64,000 bases of DNA from Lyngbya aestuarii BL J (GCF_000478195.2 NZ_AUZM01000032.1:1-64000); one strand, 5' to 3'; shown: positions 35,387 through 45,716, counted from the stretch's first letter. The notes: generated from the sequence alone by a model not told the origin. Program-made: numbers and translations.

Positions 35387-35981
35387 GACATATCAAAAAT
35401 TAGTCTATCTATTTTACTGTATCGAAATTTTAATCGTTGCGTGTCACTCACCTGGACAGTCTGAAAACTGGATGGGTCTAAGAGAGTTGAGTAGAGTAAT
35501 TCACAAAAAAATGGATGATTTTAATTTTATCTCTCCCTAAAAATTGTCCACATCTTTAATTTGAGATCTGACCGGATCAATGAATTGTCTTTTAAGAAAT
35601 TTTTTGTTTTTTGGGAGTTTGTATCGATTTAGAAGCTTGATTAAATTCTAAATTTAGTGTGATAACGAGTGATAACTGCTCACTACAGATAGATTAATAC
35701 AGTCAACATTTGTAATGTCTTTGAGGTGGATATCCCCCTGATGTATTTATGTCTTGATGGGTCACTCCCCACTTCCCAAAACCGGAAAACCTGATAGAAA
35801 ATAAAGTGCAGAACCGAAAAAATTTTTGGTTCTTGCTAAGAGTTTAGTTGAAAGCAAGATTAACCCGCAATGAGAGTACCAAACAATTTTTTTTAATACA
35901 AGCGGGTTATTGCAATCACCCACTTTTAATCCTAAAACAGGGTTAAATATCCTTCGCATTTGTAGAAATCAGGGTTCATCC
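35387..35981. other. Divergent intergenic region
   Basis: About 600 bp upstream of both the cyclase (leftward) and the small secreted protein (rightward). I see no gene, hairpin or repeat of note. Confidence 0.4.
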
Positions 35982-36173
35982 ATGAAAAACACACTTCTAT
36001 TCAGCTCGTTAATTTTATCGGCAAGCTTGACACTGAGTCAGGCTATCAGTTGGAGTAGCAATAATGACCGCTTCTCTCTCAATCAACTGACCTCAAACGG
36101 TGAGATTATTGTCTATGAAGCAACAGATGAAGATGGTAATCGTGAGGATGTCAAAACAAAGCAAAGCAGTTAG
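35982..36173 (+). CDS. Small secreted hypothetical protein
   Basis: 63 aa from the ATG at 35982, which has AGGG about 8 bases before it. A clear signal peptide (MKNTLLFSSLILSASLTLSQA) leaves a mature acidic peptide of about 42 residues (EIIVYEATDEDGNREDV). No Cys. Function unknown. A longer upstream frame exists but would bury the signal peptide. Confidence 0.55.
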   Translation: MKNTLLFSSLILSASLTLSQAISWSSNNDRFSLNQLTSNGEIIVYEATDEDGNREDVKTKQSS

Positions 36174-36337
36174 TCACACGATTAATTTTCTCCGCCTATC
36201 ATTAATTTACTCGTCAAAAATGATGCAACCCAGTCAGTCGTGATCGAAACGAAACATAAAATCTGAGGTGATTCACTTCACTTGTTGCTGCTGTGCTGCT
36301 AATCTGACGAAAAGAACGTTAATGTGTCTCAAAAGGC

Positions 36338-37585
36338 GTGAAATTATTGTGTTTGAGTAACGGTCATGGGGAGGATGCGATTGCTGTTCGCATTTTACAA
36401 CAATTACAGCGTTTTCCCAACCCTCCCCAGTTCGCTGCTTTACCCTTAGTTGGAGATGGAATTGCTTATCATCAACTGGAAAATGTGACAATTGCCGGAC
36501 CGGTTCAGCAAATGCCTTCTGGGGGTTTTATTTATATGGATGGCAGACAATTGTTGCGAGATGTACAGGGGGGTTTGTTGCAGCTAACCCACATTCAATT
36601 TAAAATTATTCGCAATTGGGCAAAACAAGGTGCATTTATACTCGCAGTTGGGGATATTGTCCCACTCCTATTTGCCAGGCTGAGTGGTGCCGATTATGCT
36701 TTTGTCGGTACCGCCAAATCAGAATATTATCTGCGAGATGAACAAGGGCCTTTATCGCGTCAGTCTTGGATGCAGCGTTGGGAAGGTTGGTCTGGTTCGG
36801 TTTATTTGCCTTGGGAACGTTGGTTAATGAGTCATCCTAATTGCCAAGCGGTTTTTCCCCGAGATCGTTTGACCACTGAAACCCTCTTAAAATGGTCAAT
36901 TCCGGCTTATGACTTGGGAAACCCAATGATGGATGATTTGCAACCTCATACCCCGCCTATTTCTAAAAGCAATAAAACGCTGAACATCGCCCTTTTACCC
37001 GGTTCTCGCCCACCAGAAGCCTATGAAAATTGGCAACGGATCACAGAAGCCGTGACTCAGTTAGTCGAAGCTTTTTCTGAGGGAAAAGACCGACAACAGC
37101 CCGCAAATTTGGTCTTTTTAGCGGCGATCGCTCCTTCTTTGGACTTGAGTCCGTTTGGTGAGGGTTTGAGCGGTTTGGGGTGGAATCAGACAGATGTACA
37201 GACCGATTTAGAGGTCGAATATACCCGGAAAAATGCGACAATGATTTTAACGCAACGCTTTAGTGATTGTTTGCATCAAGCAGACTTAGCCATTGCGATG
37301 GCAGGAACCGCAACCGAACAGTTTGTGGGTTTAGGAAAACCTGCGATCGCCCTAGAAGGTCAAGGCCCCCAATTCACCCCAAGATTTGCAGAAGCCCAAA
37401 GTCGTCTGCTCGGGCCATCATTAATTTTAGTCAAACATCCGAGCGATATTCCGAATATTGTGCGATCGCTTTTAGCCGATCAAAATCGGTTAAAATTAAT
37501 TGCAGAAAATGGTCAAAAACGAATGGGACAACCCGGAGCCGCTAACCGGATTGCCCAATGTTTAATGAAACAGTTAATTGAATGA
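36338..37585 (+). CDS. Lipid-A-disaccharide synthase-related protein
   Basis: 415 aa, GTG start. SNGHGEDAIA at the start, a central GDIVPLLFARLSGA and the C-terminal AMAGTATEQFVGLGKPAIALEG belong to the LpxB-related family found across cyanobacteria, distinct from canonical LpxB. It probably acts on a nucleotide-sugar/lipid substrate at the inner membrane. It ends 7 bp from the convergent galE. Confidence 0.82.
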   Translation: MKLLCLSNGHGEDAIAVRILQQLQRFPNPPQFAALPLVGDGIAYHQLENVTIAGPVQQMPSGGFIYMDGRQLLRDVQGGLLQLTHIQFKIIRNWAKQGAFILAVGDIVPLLFARLSGADYAFVGTAKSEYYLRDEQGPLSRQSWMQRWEGWSGSVYLPWERWLMSHPNCQAVFPRDRLTTETLLKWSIPAYDLGNPMMDDLQPHTPPISKSNKTLNIALLPGSRPPEAYENWQRITEAVTQLVEAFSEGKDRQQPANLVFLAAIAPSLDLSPFGEGLSGLGWNQTDVQTDLEVEYTRKNATMILTQRFSDCLHQADLAIAMAGTATEQFVGLGKPAIALEGQGPQFTPRFAEAQSRLLGPSLILVKHPSDIPNIVRSLLADQNRLKLIAENGQKRMGQPGAANRIAQCLMKQLIE

Positions 37586-37592
37586 TCTTAAA

Positions 37593-38591
37593 TTAACCGT
37601 GCCGCTTTTGATGCCATTGCCAAGCATGAGAAATAATCGTATTCAAGTCAGAATATTGAGGATTCCATCCTAAAATCTGACGGGCTTTTTCTCCACTTCC
37701 GACTAAAGCCGGAGGATCTCCAGGGCGGCGATCGCATTCAACCGCAATAATATCCCGTCCTGTCACCTGACGAGCCGTTTCAATCACCTCTTTAACCGAA
37801 AATCCATTACCATTTCCGAGATTAAAGACATCAGTTTTTCCGCCTTTCATTAAATATTCTAGGCCTAAAACATGAGCCGTCGCCAAGTCATTCACATGAA
37901 TATAATCTCGGACACAAGTTCCATCAGGAGTCGGATAATCAGTCCCAAAAATCGATAGAGACTCTCGTTTACCCAAAGCCGCGAATAAAGTCAGAGGAAT
38001 CAAATGAGTTTCAGGTTGATGATCTTCTCCCAAAGCCCCCTCTGGGTCGGCTCCAGCCGCGTTAAAATAGCGGAACCAAACCGATTTAAAATCATAAGCA
38101 TGATCAAAATCTGATAATATTTTTTCAACCATTAACTTCGTCATCCCATAAGGATTAATCGGATTTTGGGGATGATCTTCGGGAATGGGAACTTGTTGAG
38201 GAACGCCGTAAGTTGCACAAGTTGAAGAAAAAACAAACTTATTAATAGATGCGTCTTTCATCGCTTCTAACAGCGTCAGTGTACCGACGACATTATTGCG
38301 ATAATACTTATCAGGAGCCGATACAGACTCACCCACATAAGCATAGGCGGCGAAGTGCATCACCGCATCAATTTGACGCATCGAAAACAAATTATCCAGC
38401 AGTTGGCGATCGTTAGTATCTCCAACAATCAATTCTACTTTGAGGACTTGTTCAACGATATCGCGATGACCATAAACGAGGTTATCTAAGATCACAACCT
38501 CATAACCCGAACGTTGCAGAGCTAAAACCGCATGAGAACCGATATATCCGGCTCCGCCCGTTACCAGAACTGTTGGCTTGATTTGAGACAC
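37593..38591 (-). CDS. galE: UDP-glucose 4-epimerase
   Basis: 332 aa short-chain dehydrogenase-type enzyme interconverting UDP-glucose and UDP-galactose. NAD-binding GGAGYIGSH, catalytic Ser in FSSTCATYG and YxxxK in YGMTKLMVEK are present, and the C-terminal RRPGDPPALVGS is typical. GTG start with TTAGGA about 7 bases upstream. It supplies sugars for envelope polysaccharide, consistent with the glycosyltransferase gene nearby. Confidence 0.95.
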   Translation of the reverse strand: MSQIKPTVLVTGGAGYIGSHAVLALQRSGYEVVILDNLVYGHRDIVEQVLKVELIVGDTNDRQLLDNLFSMRQIDAVMHFAAYAYVGESVSAPDKYYRNNVVGTLTLLEAMKDASINKFVFSSTCATYGVPQQVPIPEDHPQNPINPYGMTKLMVEKILSDFDHAYDFKSVWFRYFNAAGADPEGALGEDHQPETHLIPLTLFAALGKRESLSIFGTDYPTPDGTCVRDYIHVNDLATAHVLGLEYLMKGGKTDVFNLGNGNGFSVKEVIETARQVTGRDIIAVECDRRPGDPPALVGSGEKARQILGWNPQYSDLNTIISHAWQWHQKRHG

Positions 38592-38692
38592 GTTAAATCC
38601 TAACTCCTATTTGAGCCGAACTGAAGTTTTATTTTTCTGTTTGTCAGCATTCCCGAACTCCGTACAACGAAGCGAGATCTGACCCCCTGAAA

Positions 38693-39073
38693 TCAATCGT
38701 CCAATGTCTGAGCTGAAATATCCACCGCTTTAATATCAATGGTTCCTGGCGGGGTTAAGCGACTAAAATGACCCTGTTCGACTTGAAGTGGTTCACCACA
38801 ATTAGGACATTGGCACTGAGTTTGATTGAGTGCAGTAAATTCAAAGCCACAAACTGGGCATTCATCTTGTATGATATTGCGGCTCAACCACCACTGCGCC
38901 CCAACGAACAAAACAATAGGAAGCAGTAGTAAAATCCCGATCAAGATAATAATCGAATTAATCAGCCACCCCAAACCAATCGAGGTGAGCAACCACAGCA
39001 CTGCCAGGATAATCAGCCAGTTGCTTACCTTGGAAAAATTAAATTTGAGGATTTTAGGCCGTTCCTGGTTCAC
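38693..39073 (-). CDS. Membrane protein with zinc ribbon
   Basis: 126 aa. Two hydrophobic helices (about 17-35 and 38-60), then a CxxC...CxxC zinc ribbon (C72/C75, C89/C92 with an extra C87). GTG start preceded by AAGGAG at 6 bases, a strong start. Conserved-looking but unassigned; it may be a membrane-anchored adaptor. Confidence 0.75.
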   Translation of the reverse strand: MNQERPKILKFNFSKVSNWLIILAVLWLLTSIGLGWLINSIIILIGILLLLPIVLFVGAQWWLSRNIIQDECPVCGFEFTALNQTQCQCPNCGEPLQVEQGHFSRLTPPGTIDIKAVDISAQTLDD

Positions 39074-39119
39074 AGCGATCTCCTTAAGCGTTCATCGATA
39101 GATAAAACATCCCTTTGTT

Positions 39120-40289
39120 CTATGATACTACCGACAAATTCAGCAATTTTTGCAGTTGCACCCGAAAAGCATCTTGACCAAACTGAGTTAAACTCTGTTG
39201 TCGTAACCATTGACCTTGACAACGTTGGTCGTTACCTTGCAAAATTTCGATACAAGCTTTAGCGACTGCATCAGGATCTCGATGAGGTACTTGCCATCCT
39301 AACTTTCCATCTTGAACGGGATCAGCTGAACCATCAGCATTACCAGACAAAACTGGAATACCACAAGCCATAGCTTCTAAATACACGATACCAAATCCTT
39401 CCTGGGATGGCATGATATAGGCATCGGCAACGCGATAATGATCTACTAAATCTTCTGTGGGAACAAATCCAGCAAACACAACTTGATCAGCAACCCCTAA
39501 TTCTTGGGCTAAATTGGCTAACCGGGGTTGATCATCTCCCCGTCCGATGACTAAATATTTAACATTCGGGATGGTTTGGGAAATTTGGGGTAAGGCTCTA
39601 ATGGTGACATCAACGCCTTTATAGATATCACCAGACCATAAACGTGCCACAGTCATTAAAACTTTAGCATTGTGTAAAGCATATCGCTTGATTAGAGGTT
39701 GGGGTTTTGGGCCAGGAGTAAAGCGATTTCCATCCACCATACAGGGTAACAGCCGAAATTTTTCTGGGTTTAACTGATTGGCTTGGCAGGCTTGATCTCG
39801 ACTATAGCGGCTAATTGTCCAAATTTGGTCGGCTTGTTGCAGGGCGTTACGATATTTCGGGGGAAGGGGTTGCCAGACTTCTTTTCCATAGGTGAGTACG
39901 GTGTAGGGGACTCCAAACGGTTGACAGGTGACTTGGACTAAACGTGCTAAATTGATGTGACCGCAAAACACCCGTTGAGGACGGTTTGTGAGTAAACCTC
40001 TCAGTAGGGTTAAAGCAAGTCGAATGCGTCCTAAAGCGGGCGGTTTGGTTTGGAGATAATCAAACTTAATGGCGCTGTTCTCGTAGGGGTTAGGACAGCC
40101 GGGAGCATCTCGCAATAGTAATATTTCACTTTGGAAGTCTGTTGGGGAGTGAAATTTTTTCCCTGGCTCGATTAGATCTAAATAAGCCTTTAAAATATCT
40201 TTAACATAAGACTGAATGCCTCCCTCACAGGATAAAATCTCCAAGAAGCACCACAAGAACTGGGGATTGAGATCTGTTTTCTTATCCAA
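39120..40289 (-). CDS. GT4-family glycosyltransferase
   Basis: 389 aa GT-B fold enzyme. The C-terminal half has the GT4 signature: VARLWSGDIYKGVDV for the nucleotide region, AYIMPSQEGFGIVYLEAMACG with the E-x7-E motif, and GIPVLSGNADG. Probably adds a sugar in envelope polysaccharide synthesis. The start is uncertain: the listed one at 40289 is TTG without a good ribosome-binding site. Confidence 0.9.
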   Translation of the reverse strand: MDKKTDLNPQFLWCFLEILSCEGGIQSYVKDILKAYLDLIEPGKKFHSPTDFQSEILLLRDAPGCPNPYENSAIKFDYLQTKPPALGRIRLALTLLRGLLTNRPQRVFCGHINLARLVQVTCQPFGVPYTVLTYGKEVWQPLPPKYRNALQQADQIWTISRYSRDQACQANQLNPEKFRLLPCMVDGNRFTPGPKPQPLIKRYALHNAKVLMTVARLWSGDIYKGVDVTIRALPQISQTIPNVKYLVIGRGDDQPRLANLAQELGVADQVVFAGFVPTEDLVDHYRVADAYIMPSQEGFGIVYLEAMACGIPVLSGNADGSADPVQDGKLGWQVPHRDPDAVAKACIEILQGNDQRCQGQWLRQQSLTQFGQDAFRVQLQKLLNLSVVS

Positions 40290-40380
40290 GTTTTTGAATT
40301 AATCTAACGAATACTACTCTTTTTTACTCTATTACAGCAAATCTTGAGTAGACTGACATCAAAAAGAAAACAAAAATAAT

Positions 40381-40442
40381 GATACCTGTGAAAGTTTCAG
40401 TGATAGACTCTAGTACAGCCTAAATAGAAACCCACAGGTATC
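40381..40442 (-). terminator. Terminator of petBD
   Basis: Perfect 10-bp inverted repeat GATACCTGTG (40381-40390) / CACAGGTATC (40433-40442), extended inside by GTTTC/GAAAC pairing. On the minus strand it is followed by ATTATTTTTGTTTTC. It lies about 45 bp past petD. Confidence 0.7.
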
Positions 40443-40487
40443 TTATCCGTCAGAAAATGCGGATAGTTTGAAAGTTTAGAACAAACC

Positions 40488-40970
40488 TTAGAACAAGCCC
40501 AAGGTCAGAGACGTATCAATCGGCAAAGTTGCTCCGATACCCAACCAAAGGGTTGCAAATGTTCCAAACAAGAAAATAGCAGTCGCTACAGGACGACGGA
40601 AGGGGTTTTGGAACTTGTTGACGTTTTCAATGAAAGGAACAAGAATCAAACCCAGAGGAATTGCAGACATTAGGGTAATGCCTAACAATTTGTTGGGAAC
40701 CACCCGTAGCATTTGGAACGAAGGCCACAAATACCACTCGGGTAGAATTTCCAACGGAGTTGCAAACGGATCAGCCGGTTCGCCGATCATTGCAGGGTCT
40801 AGTACCGCTAAACCGACAACGAGGGCAAAAGTCCCTAAAATTACCACGGGGAAAGTATACAGCAGGTCATTCGGCCATGCAGGTTCACCGTAGTAGTTAT
40901 GGCCCATACCCTGGGCTAGTTTGGCGCGTAATACGGGATCACTAAGATCCGGTTTCTTTAATGTTGACAT
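40488..40970 (-). CDS. petD: Cytochrome b6f subunit IV
   Basis: 160 aa thylakoid membrane subunit with three spans, forming the C-terminal half of the cytochrome b equivalent. [12 protein letters not shown] and the [14 protein letters not shown] (PEWY, Qo-site) motif are diagnostic. AAGGAG lies upstream. Follows petB by 102 bp in the usual petB-petD operon and ends before the terminator at 40381. Confidence 0.98.
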   Translation of the reverse strand: MSTLKKPDLSDPVLRAKLAQGMGHNYYGEPAWPNDLLYTFPVVILGTFALVVGLAVLDPAMIGEPADPFATPLEILPEWYLWPSFQMLRVVPNKLLGITLMSAIPLGLILVPFIENVNKFQNPFRRPVATAIFLFGTFATLWLGIGATLPIDTSLTLGLF

Positions 40971-41072
40971 CGCTATACTGAGTCTCCTTTTTCAAGTCTT
41001 ACAGTCGTTAATGGTTCTAATTATGGTTTTCCAAGATGCTGATTAACGTAGTCAAAGCTACTTAAATTCGCC

Positions 41073-41741
41073 TTACAAGGGACCAGAGATACCTTGCTTA
41101 CGAATCATCAAAAAGTGTATCAGCATGAATACAGCAATCAGCCAGGGCAATACGAAAGTATGTAAGGTGTAGAAGCGGCTTAAAGTTGCTTGTCCGACTG
41201 CTGCACCCCCACGCATTAGCTCAACCAAAGTTGAACCAACCACGGGAATAGCTTCGGGAACACCAGACACGATTTTCACCGCCCAATATCCCACCTGATC
41301 CCAAGGCAGAGAGTATCCAGTTACCCCAAAGGAAACAGTGATTACCGCTAAAACCACACCCGTTACCCAAGTCAGTTCACGAGGCTTTTTGAAGCCACCT
41401 GTGAGGTAAACTCGGAAAGTGTGCAGAATCATCATCAATACCATCATACTGGCAGACCAGCGGTGGATGGAGCGAATCAGCCAACCAAAGTTGACTTCCG
41501 TCATAATGTACTGTACAGACGCAAAAGCTTCAGTAACGGTGGGTCTGTAGTAAAACGTCATCGCAAATCCAGTCGCAAACTGAATCAAGAAGCAAACCAG
41601 CGTGATTCCGCCCAAACAATAGAAAATATTGACATGGGGAGGAACGTACTTGGTGGTAATATCATCTGCGATCGCTTGGACTTCAAGGCGTTCGTTGAAC
41701 CACTGAAATGCTTTTGATTCTTCTATTTCCTTTGAAAACAT
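41073..41741 (-). CDS. petB: Cytochrome b6
   Basis: 222 aa, four-span haem protein of the cytochrome b6f complex, linking photosystems II and [17 protein letters not shown] contains the Cys (C42, equivalent to the usual C35) that binds haem c(i). His ligands lie in [13 protein letters not shown] and LHTFVLPWL. It is about seven residues longer at the N-terminus than usual ([15 protein letters not shown]), and AGGAA at a good distance supports this start. First gene of petBD, divergent from ctpA as in many cyanobacteria. Confidence 0.98.
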   Translation of the reverse strand: MFSKEIEESKAFQWFNERLEVQAIADDITTKYVPPHVNIFYCLGGITLVCFLIQFATGFAMTFYYRPTVTEAFASVQYIMTEVNFGWLIRSIHRWSASMMVLMMILHTFRVYLTGGFKKPRELTWVTGVVLAVITVSFGVTGYSLPWDQVGYWAVKIVSGVPEAIPVVGSTLVELMRGGAAVGQATLSRFYTLHTFVLPWLIAVFMLIHFLMIRKQGISGPL

Positions 41742-42235
41742 GAAACTAGAATTCCTAAAAATGAATTGCGGTCTGGGTTGGGGTGTTCATATCCTTATAA
41801 AGCCTACTCCCAGAGAGGCTAAGGATTTTTTTCGGCACGAATGTAGATGAGTTAAAGCTCAAAGCTTGTTTCGATCTAGCTGTGCTATCAAACAGTTGAC
41901 TCTCGATTCGTTTAGATCTTCTAAGTTAGCATGGAGACTACTAAATCTCAGAATTAGAGGAGTCATCTTTAGTTTACAAGAGGGAGTGAGACAATGGTAC
42001 AACTCTCTTAAGCTGGCAAGTCAATTGCTCTAACTCTGTTGCCCATCATTCAAAAATGTAACATAACTTTAACTATAATTTCACAAAACCTTGGGGAATC
42101 AAGCGGTCTTCATCTGGGGGTTGATGACGATATGCCAATCGGTACGTCATTCAGCCTGCAATCGATTGAGCCGTTTGTCCCCGGAATCAAAAACAACTTG
42201 CTCAAAACGTTAGGAAAACCTTAAAGTTAGGGAAG
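41742..42235. other. petB-ctpA divergent promoter region
   Basis: 494 bp between divergent petB and ctpA. No small gene found; a frame at 42039-42224 lacks coding features. Promoters for both genes must lie here, but I cannot place them confidently. Confidence 0.45.
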
Positions 42236-43474
42236 ATGCACAAAAGAGTTTTTCAGATTGTACTGGTGATTATTCTACAACTGACCCTGATCATCGGTGG
42301 ATGGACTGCCCCGGCAATGGCAATCACAGAGGAACAAAAGCTCGTCAGTGAAACCTGGCGTATTGTCAACCGAGCCTATTTGGATGAAACTTTTAACCAT
42401 CAAAACTGGTGGTTCATCCGTGAAAAAGCGATTCGCCAAAACTTAAAAAACCGTGAAGAAACCTATAGCGCGATCGAGAAAATGCTCGCCAGCTTGGATG
42501 ATCCCTTTACTCGTTTGCTCAAACCCAATCAGTATCGGAGTTTGCAGGTGAGTACCTCCGGAGAACTGACGGGTGTGGGATTGCAAATTGCCCTCGATGC
42601 TGAAACTGGACAGCTAACGGTTGTGGCGCCCATTGATGGTTCTCCTGCGGCTGAAGTAGGAATTCAACCTCGCGATCGCATTCTCAAAATTGATCAATTC
42701 TCCACCGATGAACTGACTCTCGATGAAGCTGCGACTCATATGCGAGGGCCAATCGGTTCGACGGTAACGCTCACGGTTCAACGATTTGATACAACAGAAA
42801 TTGAGGAGATTGAACTGGTTCGCGATCGCATTGCTTTAAATCCAGTGTTTGCTCAACTGCGATCCGAGTCATCTGTAGCCCCCATTGGTTATATTCGCCT
42901 CAGTCAGTTTAGTGCCAATGCAACTGAAGAAGTCGCCAATGCAATTCAAACTCTTGACAAGCAAGGGGCAAAAGCTTATATTCTTGATCTGCGAAACAAT
43001 CCGGGTGGACTCTTACAAGCGGGTGTTGAAATTGCTCGACTGTGGTTAAACGACGGAACGGTTGTCTATACCGTTAATCGTCAGGGAGTCTTAGGAAGTT
43101 TTGATGTAGTGAGTCCTCCCTTGACTCAAGCCCCACTTGCGGTATTAGTCAATCAAGGAACAGCTAGCGCGAGTGAAATTTTAGCTGGAGCATTACAGGA
43201 TAATCTTCGCGCTCAACTGGTGGGAGAAAAAACGTTTGGTAAAGGCTTAATTCAGTCGTTATTCGATTTGTCGGATGGTTCAGGATTGGCGGTCACGGTT
43301 GCCAAGTACGAAACTCCCAATCATCACGATATTCATAAACTCGGGATTAAACCGGATAAAATCGTTCCGACGAAAGCTTTAACCCGAAATCAAATCGCCA
43401 CTGACGCTGATCCTCAGTATCAAGCTGCTGTTGAATTGCTCATGTCTGAGTTTGCCTTGGCAGATGCAGCTTAG
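42236..43474 (+). CDS. ctpA: Carboxyl-terminal processing protease (S41)
   Basis: 412 aa lumenal/periplasmic serine protease. Signal peptide in the first about 30 residues (ending APAMA), PDZ domain about 105-185 (TGVGLQIALD, GIQPRDRILKID), S41 catalytic domain with Ser311 in GTASASEI and Lys336 in EKTFGKG. CtpA matures the D1 protein of photosystem II by removing its C-terminal extension. Paralogues CtpB/C exist in cyanobacteria; the position next to petBD favours CtpA. Confidence 0.87.
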   Translation: MHKRVFQIVLVIILQLTLIIGGWTAPAMAITEEQKLVSETWRIVNRAYLDETFNHQNWWFIREKAIRQNLKNREETYSAIEKMLASLDDPFTRLLKPNQYRSLQVSTSGELTGVGLQIALDAETGQLTVVAPIDGSPAAEVGIQPRDRILKIDQFSTDELTLDEAATHMRGPIGSTVTLTVQRFDTTEIEEIELVRDRIALNPVFAQLRSESSVAPIGYIRLSQFSANATEEVANAIQTLDKQGAKAYILDLRNNPGGLLQAGVEIARLWLNDGTVVYTVNRQGVLGSFDVVSPPLTQAPLAVLVNQGTASASEILAGALQDNLRAQLVGEKTFGKGLIQSLFDLSDGSGLAVTVAKYETPNHHDIHKLGIKPDKIVPTKALTRNQIATDADPQYQAAVELLMSEFALADAA

Positions 43475-43777
43475 TTGGATTTGAGTCAGGAGTTGGGGAG
43501 GTGGGCCGCGAGCGCTCGTCGGACTAAAATTTGATTTGTGGGGAGGTGGGGAAGTGGGGAGGTGGGGAAGTGGGGAGGTAGTGAGTCCACCCCCGTGCGC
43601 GGGTTCCCCGCGTTGAGGGGAGTGGCGAACCCGTGCGCGGGAGGTAGGGAGGTAGGGAGGATTTTTATTAATAAAAAGCTATTTTTCATCTCCAAAAAAT
43701 CTTCTCCCCGGAACCCCCGGAACCCCCGGAACCCCCGAAATTTTTAGGGAGAGAATCGAATGAAATATCTCTGTTCT
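43475..43777. repeat. Tandem and palindromic GC-rich repeats
   Basis: Between convergent ctpA and the 147-aa gene. 43539-43586 has an 8-bp unit GTGGGGAG/GTGGGGAA repeated about five times. 43590-43650 holds CCCGTGCGCGGG twice around CCCCGCGTTGAGGGG, a GC-rich foldback. 43710-43736 is GGAACCCCC three times. No gene. The type is familiar from filamentous cyanobacteria as dispersed repeats and may also act as a convergent terminator. Confidence 0.8.
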
Positions 43778-44221
43778 CTAGTTCCAGCCCAAACCTAGAT
43801 ATTCTGAACCCTCCTCCGACTCCGGTTGTTCAGTCGTATAGTCTTCTAACCAAATGACTTGTCGCTGTCCGGGAGCAACTCGATTGCTATACTCTTGCAT
43901 GATACTCGCGGTTTGTTGGGGATCGAAATGACGATTGAAGTCGGCTTGCTCAGATGCGACTCGCTCCCGAGTAAGCTTGACTTCTGACTGTATCTGACTC
44001 AGTTTGTCTGAGGTTGAGCGATAATGGGGCATAATTTGCACGAAGGCAGAAAGCACACAAACGGAGAGCATGACATTGGTTGCTAACTTAATGCTCGCCT
44101 CCAGTGCGATCGCACGGTGACGTTGAGAACGTCGTTGTTGTACAGCCGCAGGACGACGGGGATGGTGTCGCTGTTTGATTTGAGGCTGATGAACGGTTGT
44201 AACGGGCTGAATCGCTTGCAT
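43778..44221 (-). CDS. Hypothetical membrane protein with coiled coil
   Basis: 147 aa. A basic N-terminus rich in His, Arg and Gln (about 1-40), one membrane span (about 44-65), a short coiled coil (about 70-95), then an acidic C-terminus. This bitopic layout resembles FtsL/DivIC-like proteins, but I see no specific signature and do not assign a function. GAGAAAG before the ATG. The next leftward gene upstream is psaM, 330 bp away. Confidence 0.65.
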   Translation of the reverse strand: MQAIQPVTTVHQPQIKQRHHPRRPAAVQQRRSQRHRAIALEASIKLATNVMLSVCVLSAFVQIMPHYRSTSDKLSQIQSEVKLTRERVASEQADFNRHFDPQQTASIMQEYSNRVAPGQRQVIWLEDYTTEQPESEEGSEYLGLGWN

Positions 44222-44551
44222 ATTCTTTCTCTATAGCAGTATAAATTTTTACAAGTTTCCCCAGGTTAATCTCTGGGAACCTCAATACCAGTTAAGCATA
44301 CCAGTCAAAGAACTGAGAAGATTCAGTTGATGAACTTAAACAAAAACTGTCCTAACCGTTAAACTTTGTGAGTTAGACCCTGAACAACTCTTTATAAAGT
44401 TTCTATACAGGTCTAGTTCAGTTTAACAGTGAGAACAGCTCAATCCCTCGATTGGAAAGCTGAGGATCTACTCAAGTCGGATCACAACGTTCAGGCTATA
44501 AACGACTGAGTTGACTAGGCTTGAGATTGTCGGGAGATCAATTGACAAGAC
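44222..44551. other. Intergenic region downstream of psaM
   Basis: 330 bp between psaM and the 147-aa gene. I find no further small photosystem gene or strong hairpin. Confidence 0.4.
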
Positions 44552-44647
44552 TTACTTGTACAGTTCTGTTGCCAAGCGGAAAGCCATGATTCCGGGAAAT
44601 AAAGCAATCACCAAAGCAACCAGGACTTGAGTATCTGATAAAGACAT
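44552..44647 (-). CDS. psaM: PsaM, photosystem I subunit XII
   Basis: 31 aa, a single membrane-spanning subunit of photosystem I that helps stabilise the trimer. It starts MSLSDTQVLVALVIALFPG and ends AFRLATELYK, matching PsaM almost throughout (known PsaM proteins start MSISDTQV and end WRLATELYK). AAGGAG lies about 9 bases before the ATG. The gene is easily missed because of its length. Confidence 0.96.
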   Translation of the reverse strand: MSLSDTQVLVALVIALFPGIMAFRLATELYK

Positions 44648-45023
44648 CGTTAAAAAACTCCTTCATCTAAATTGTCGATTGTTCACAAATTTCAGCTATA
44701 TTGACCGTTTTGGGAAGGGTTTGTAATAAGATTAAACAAAGTCTCTGGCCCGTCTTCGCTAAACTGATGGGTATAAGTCGTGTGCTTCAGTGAATTGGGA
44801 CTGTTTTCCCCGTGAACCCAACCCACCTCCGAAAATTGTCAACAACTTGCGTTAAGATTGTTGAAGTCTATTCTCATTTATCTTGGGTAGATGCAAAAAT
44901 CCTGAGCCGAGAGTTGAAGATTGTTACACTCGCGATCTGGAAAAAGTGACAACTCAATAAGTGGTCTCAATCTACCTGCGGTAAAAAAAAATACATAGTA
45001 TCATAGAATTAATAACATCATAA
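44648..45023. other. psaM-terC divergent region
   Basis: 376 bp between leftward psaM and rightward terC; must carry both promoters. Nothing else identified. Confidence 0.4.
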
Positions 45024-45716
45024 ATGTGGGATCAAGTGTTAGAAGTTTCTTCGCCCGAAGTGGGTATTAACGTTTTTTTTCTGTTGTTCATTCTGGTTGC
45101 TCTAGAAGCGGTGTTATCGGCTGACAATGCCATTGCCCTGGCTTCAATTGCAAAAACCTTAGAAGATAAGAGAATGCAACGCAAAGCCCTCAACATCGGT
45201 TTAATATTAGCTTTTGTGCTGCGAATTGCTCTGATTATTGCAGCAACTTGGATTATTCAGTTTTGGCAATTTGAGCTAATTGGAGCCTTGTACCTATTGT
45301 GGCTGGTGTTTAATTACTTTACCTCAAAGGAAGAAGAAGAAAACTCATCAAGTGGCAAAAGCTTCTCGTCGCTATGGCAAGTCATCCCCTTGATCGCGAT
45401 GACAGACTTAGCCTTTTCTCTCGATAGTGTCACCGCAGCGATCGCTGTTGCTGATGAAACTTGGCTGATTATCATTGGTGCAACACTGGGTATTATTACC
45501 CTGAGATTTCTTGCCGGATTATTTATTCGCTGGTTAACTGAATACACCAATTTAGAAACAGCAGGTTATCTCACAGTTGGCTTAGTCGGAATTCGGCTAC
45601 TGGTGCGGGTGATTAATCCCGAATATATTCCCCCAGAATGGGCGCTAGTTGTGTTCACAGTCGGTTTATTTGCCTGGGGATTTTCAGAGCGCCGAGTTTC
45701 TCAAAAGTTTGACTAG
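45024..45716 (+). CDS. TerC family membrane protein
   Basis: 230 aa with about seven hydrophobic helices and the two TerC acidic motifs: ALEAVLSADNAIALA near the start and DLAFSLDSVTAAIAV in the middle. TerC proteins are linked to metal (manganese) homeostasis and, in chloroplasts, to thylakoid protein insertion. Convergent with ndk. Confidence 0.9.
   Translation: MWDQVLEVSSPEVGINVFFLLFILVALEAVLSADNAIALASIAKTLEDKRMQRKALNIGLILAFVLRIALIIAATWIIQFWQFELIGALYLLWLVFNYFTSKEEEENSSSGKSFSSLWQVIPLIAMTDLAFSLDSVTAAIAVADETWLIIIGATLGIITLRFLAGLFIRWLTEYTNLETAGYLTVGLVGIRLLVRVINPEYIPPEWALVVFTVGLFAWGFSERRVSQKFD

Noticed and set aside
40488-41741. Frameshift or gap between petB and petD
   Set aside because: Both genes are full length with their own starts, as in the normal petBD operon.
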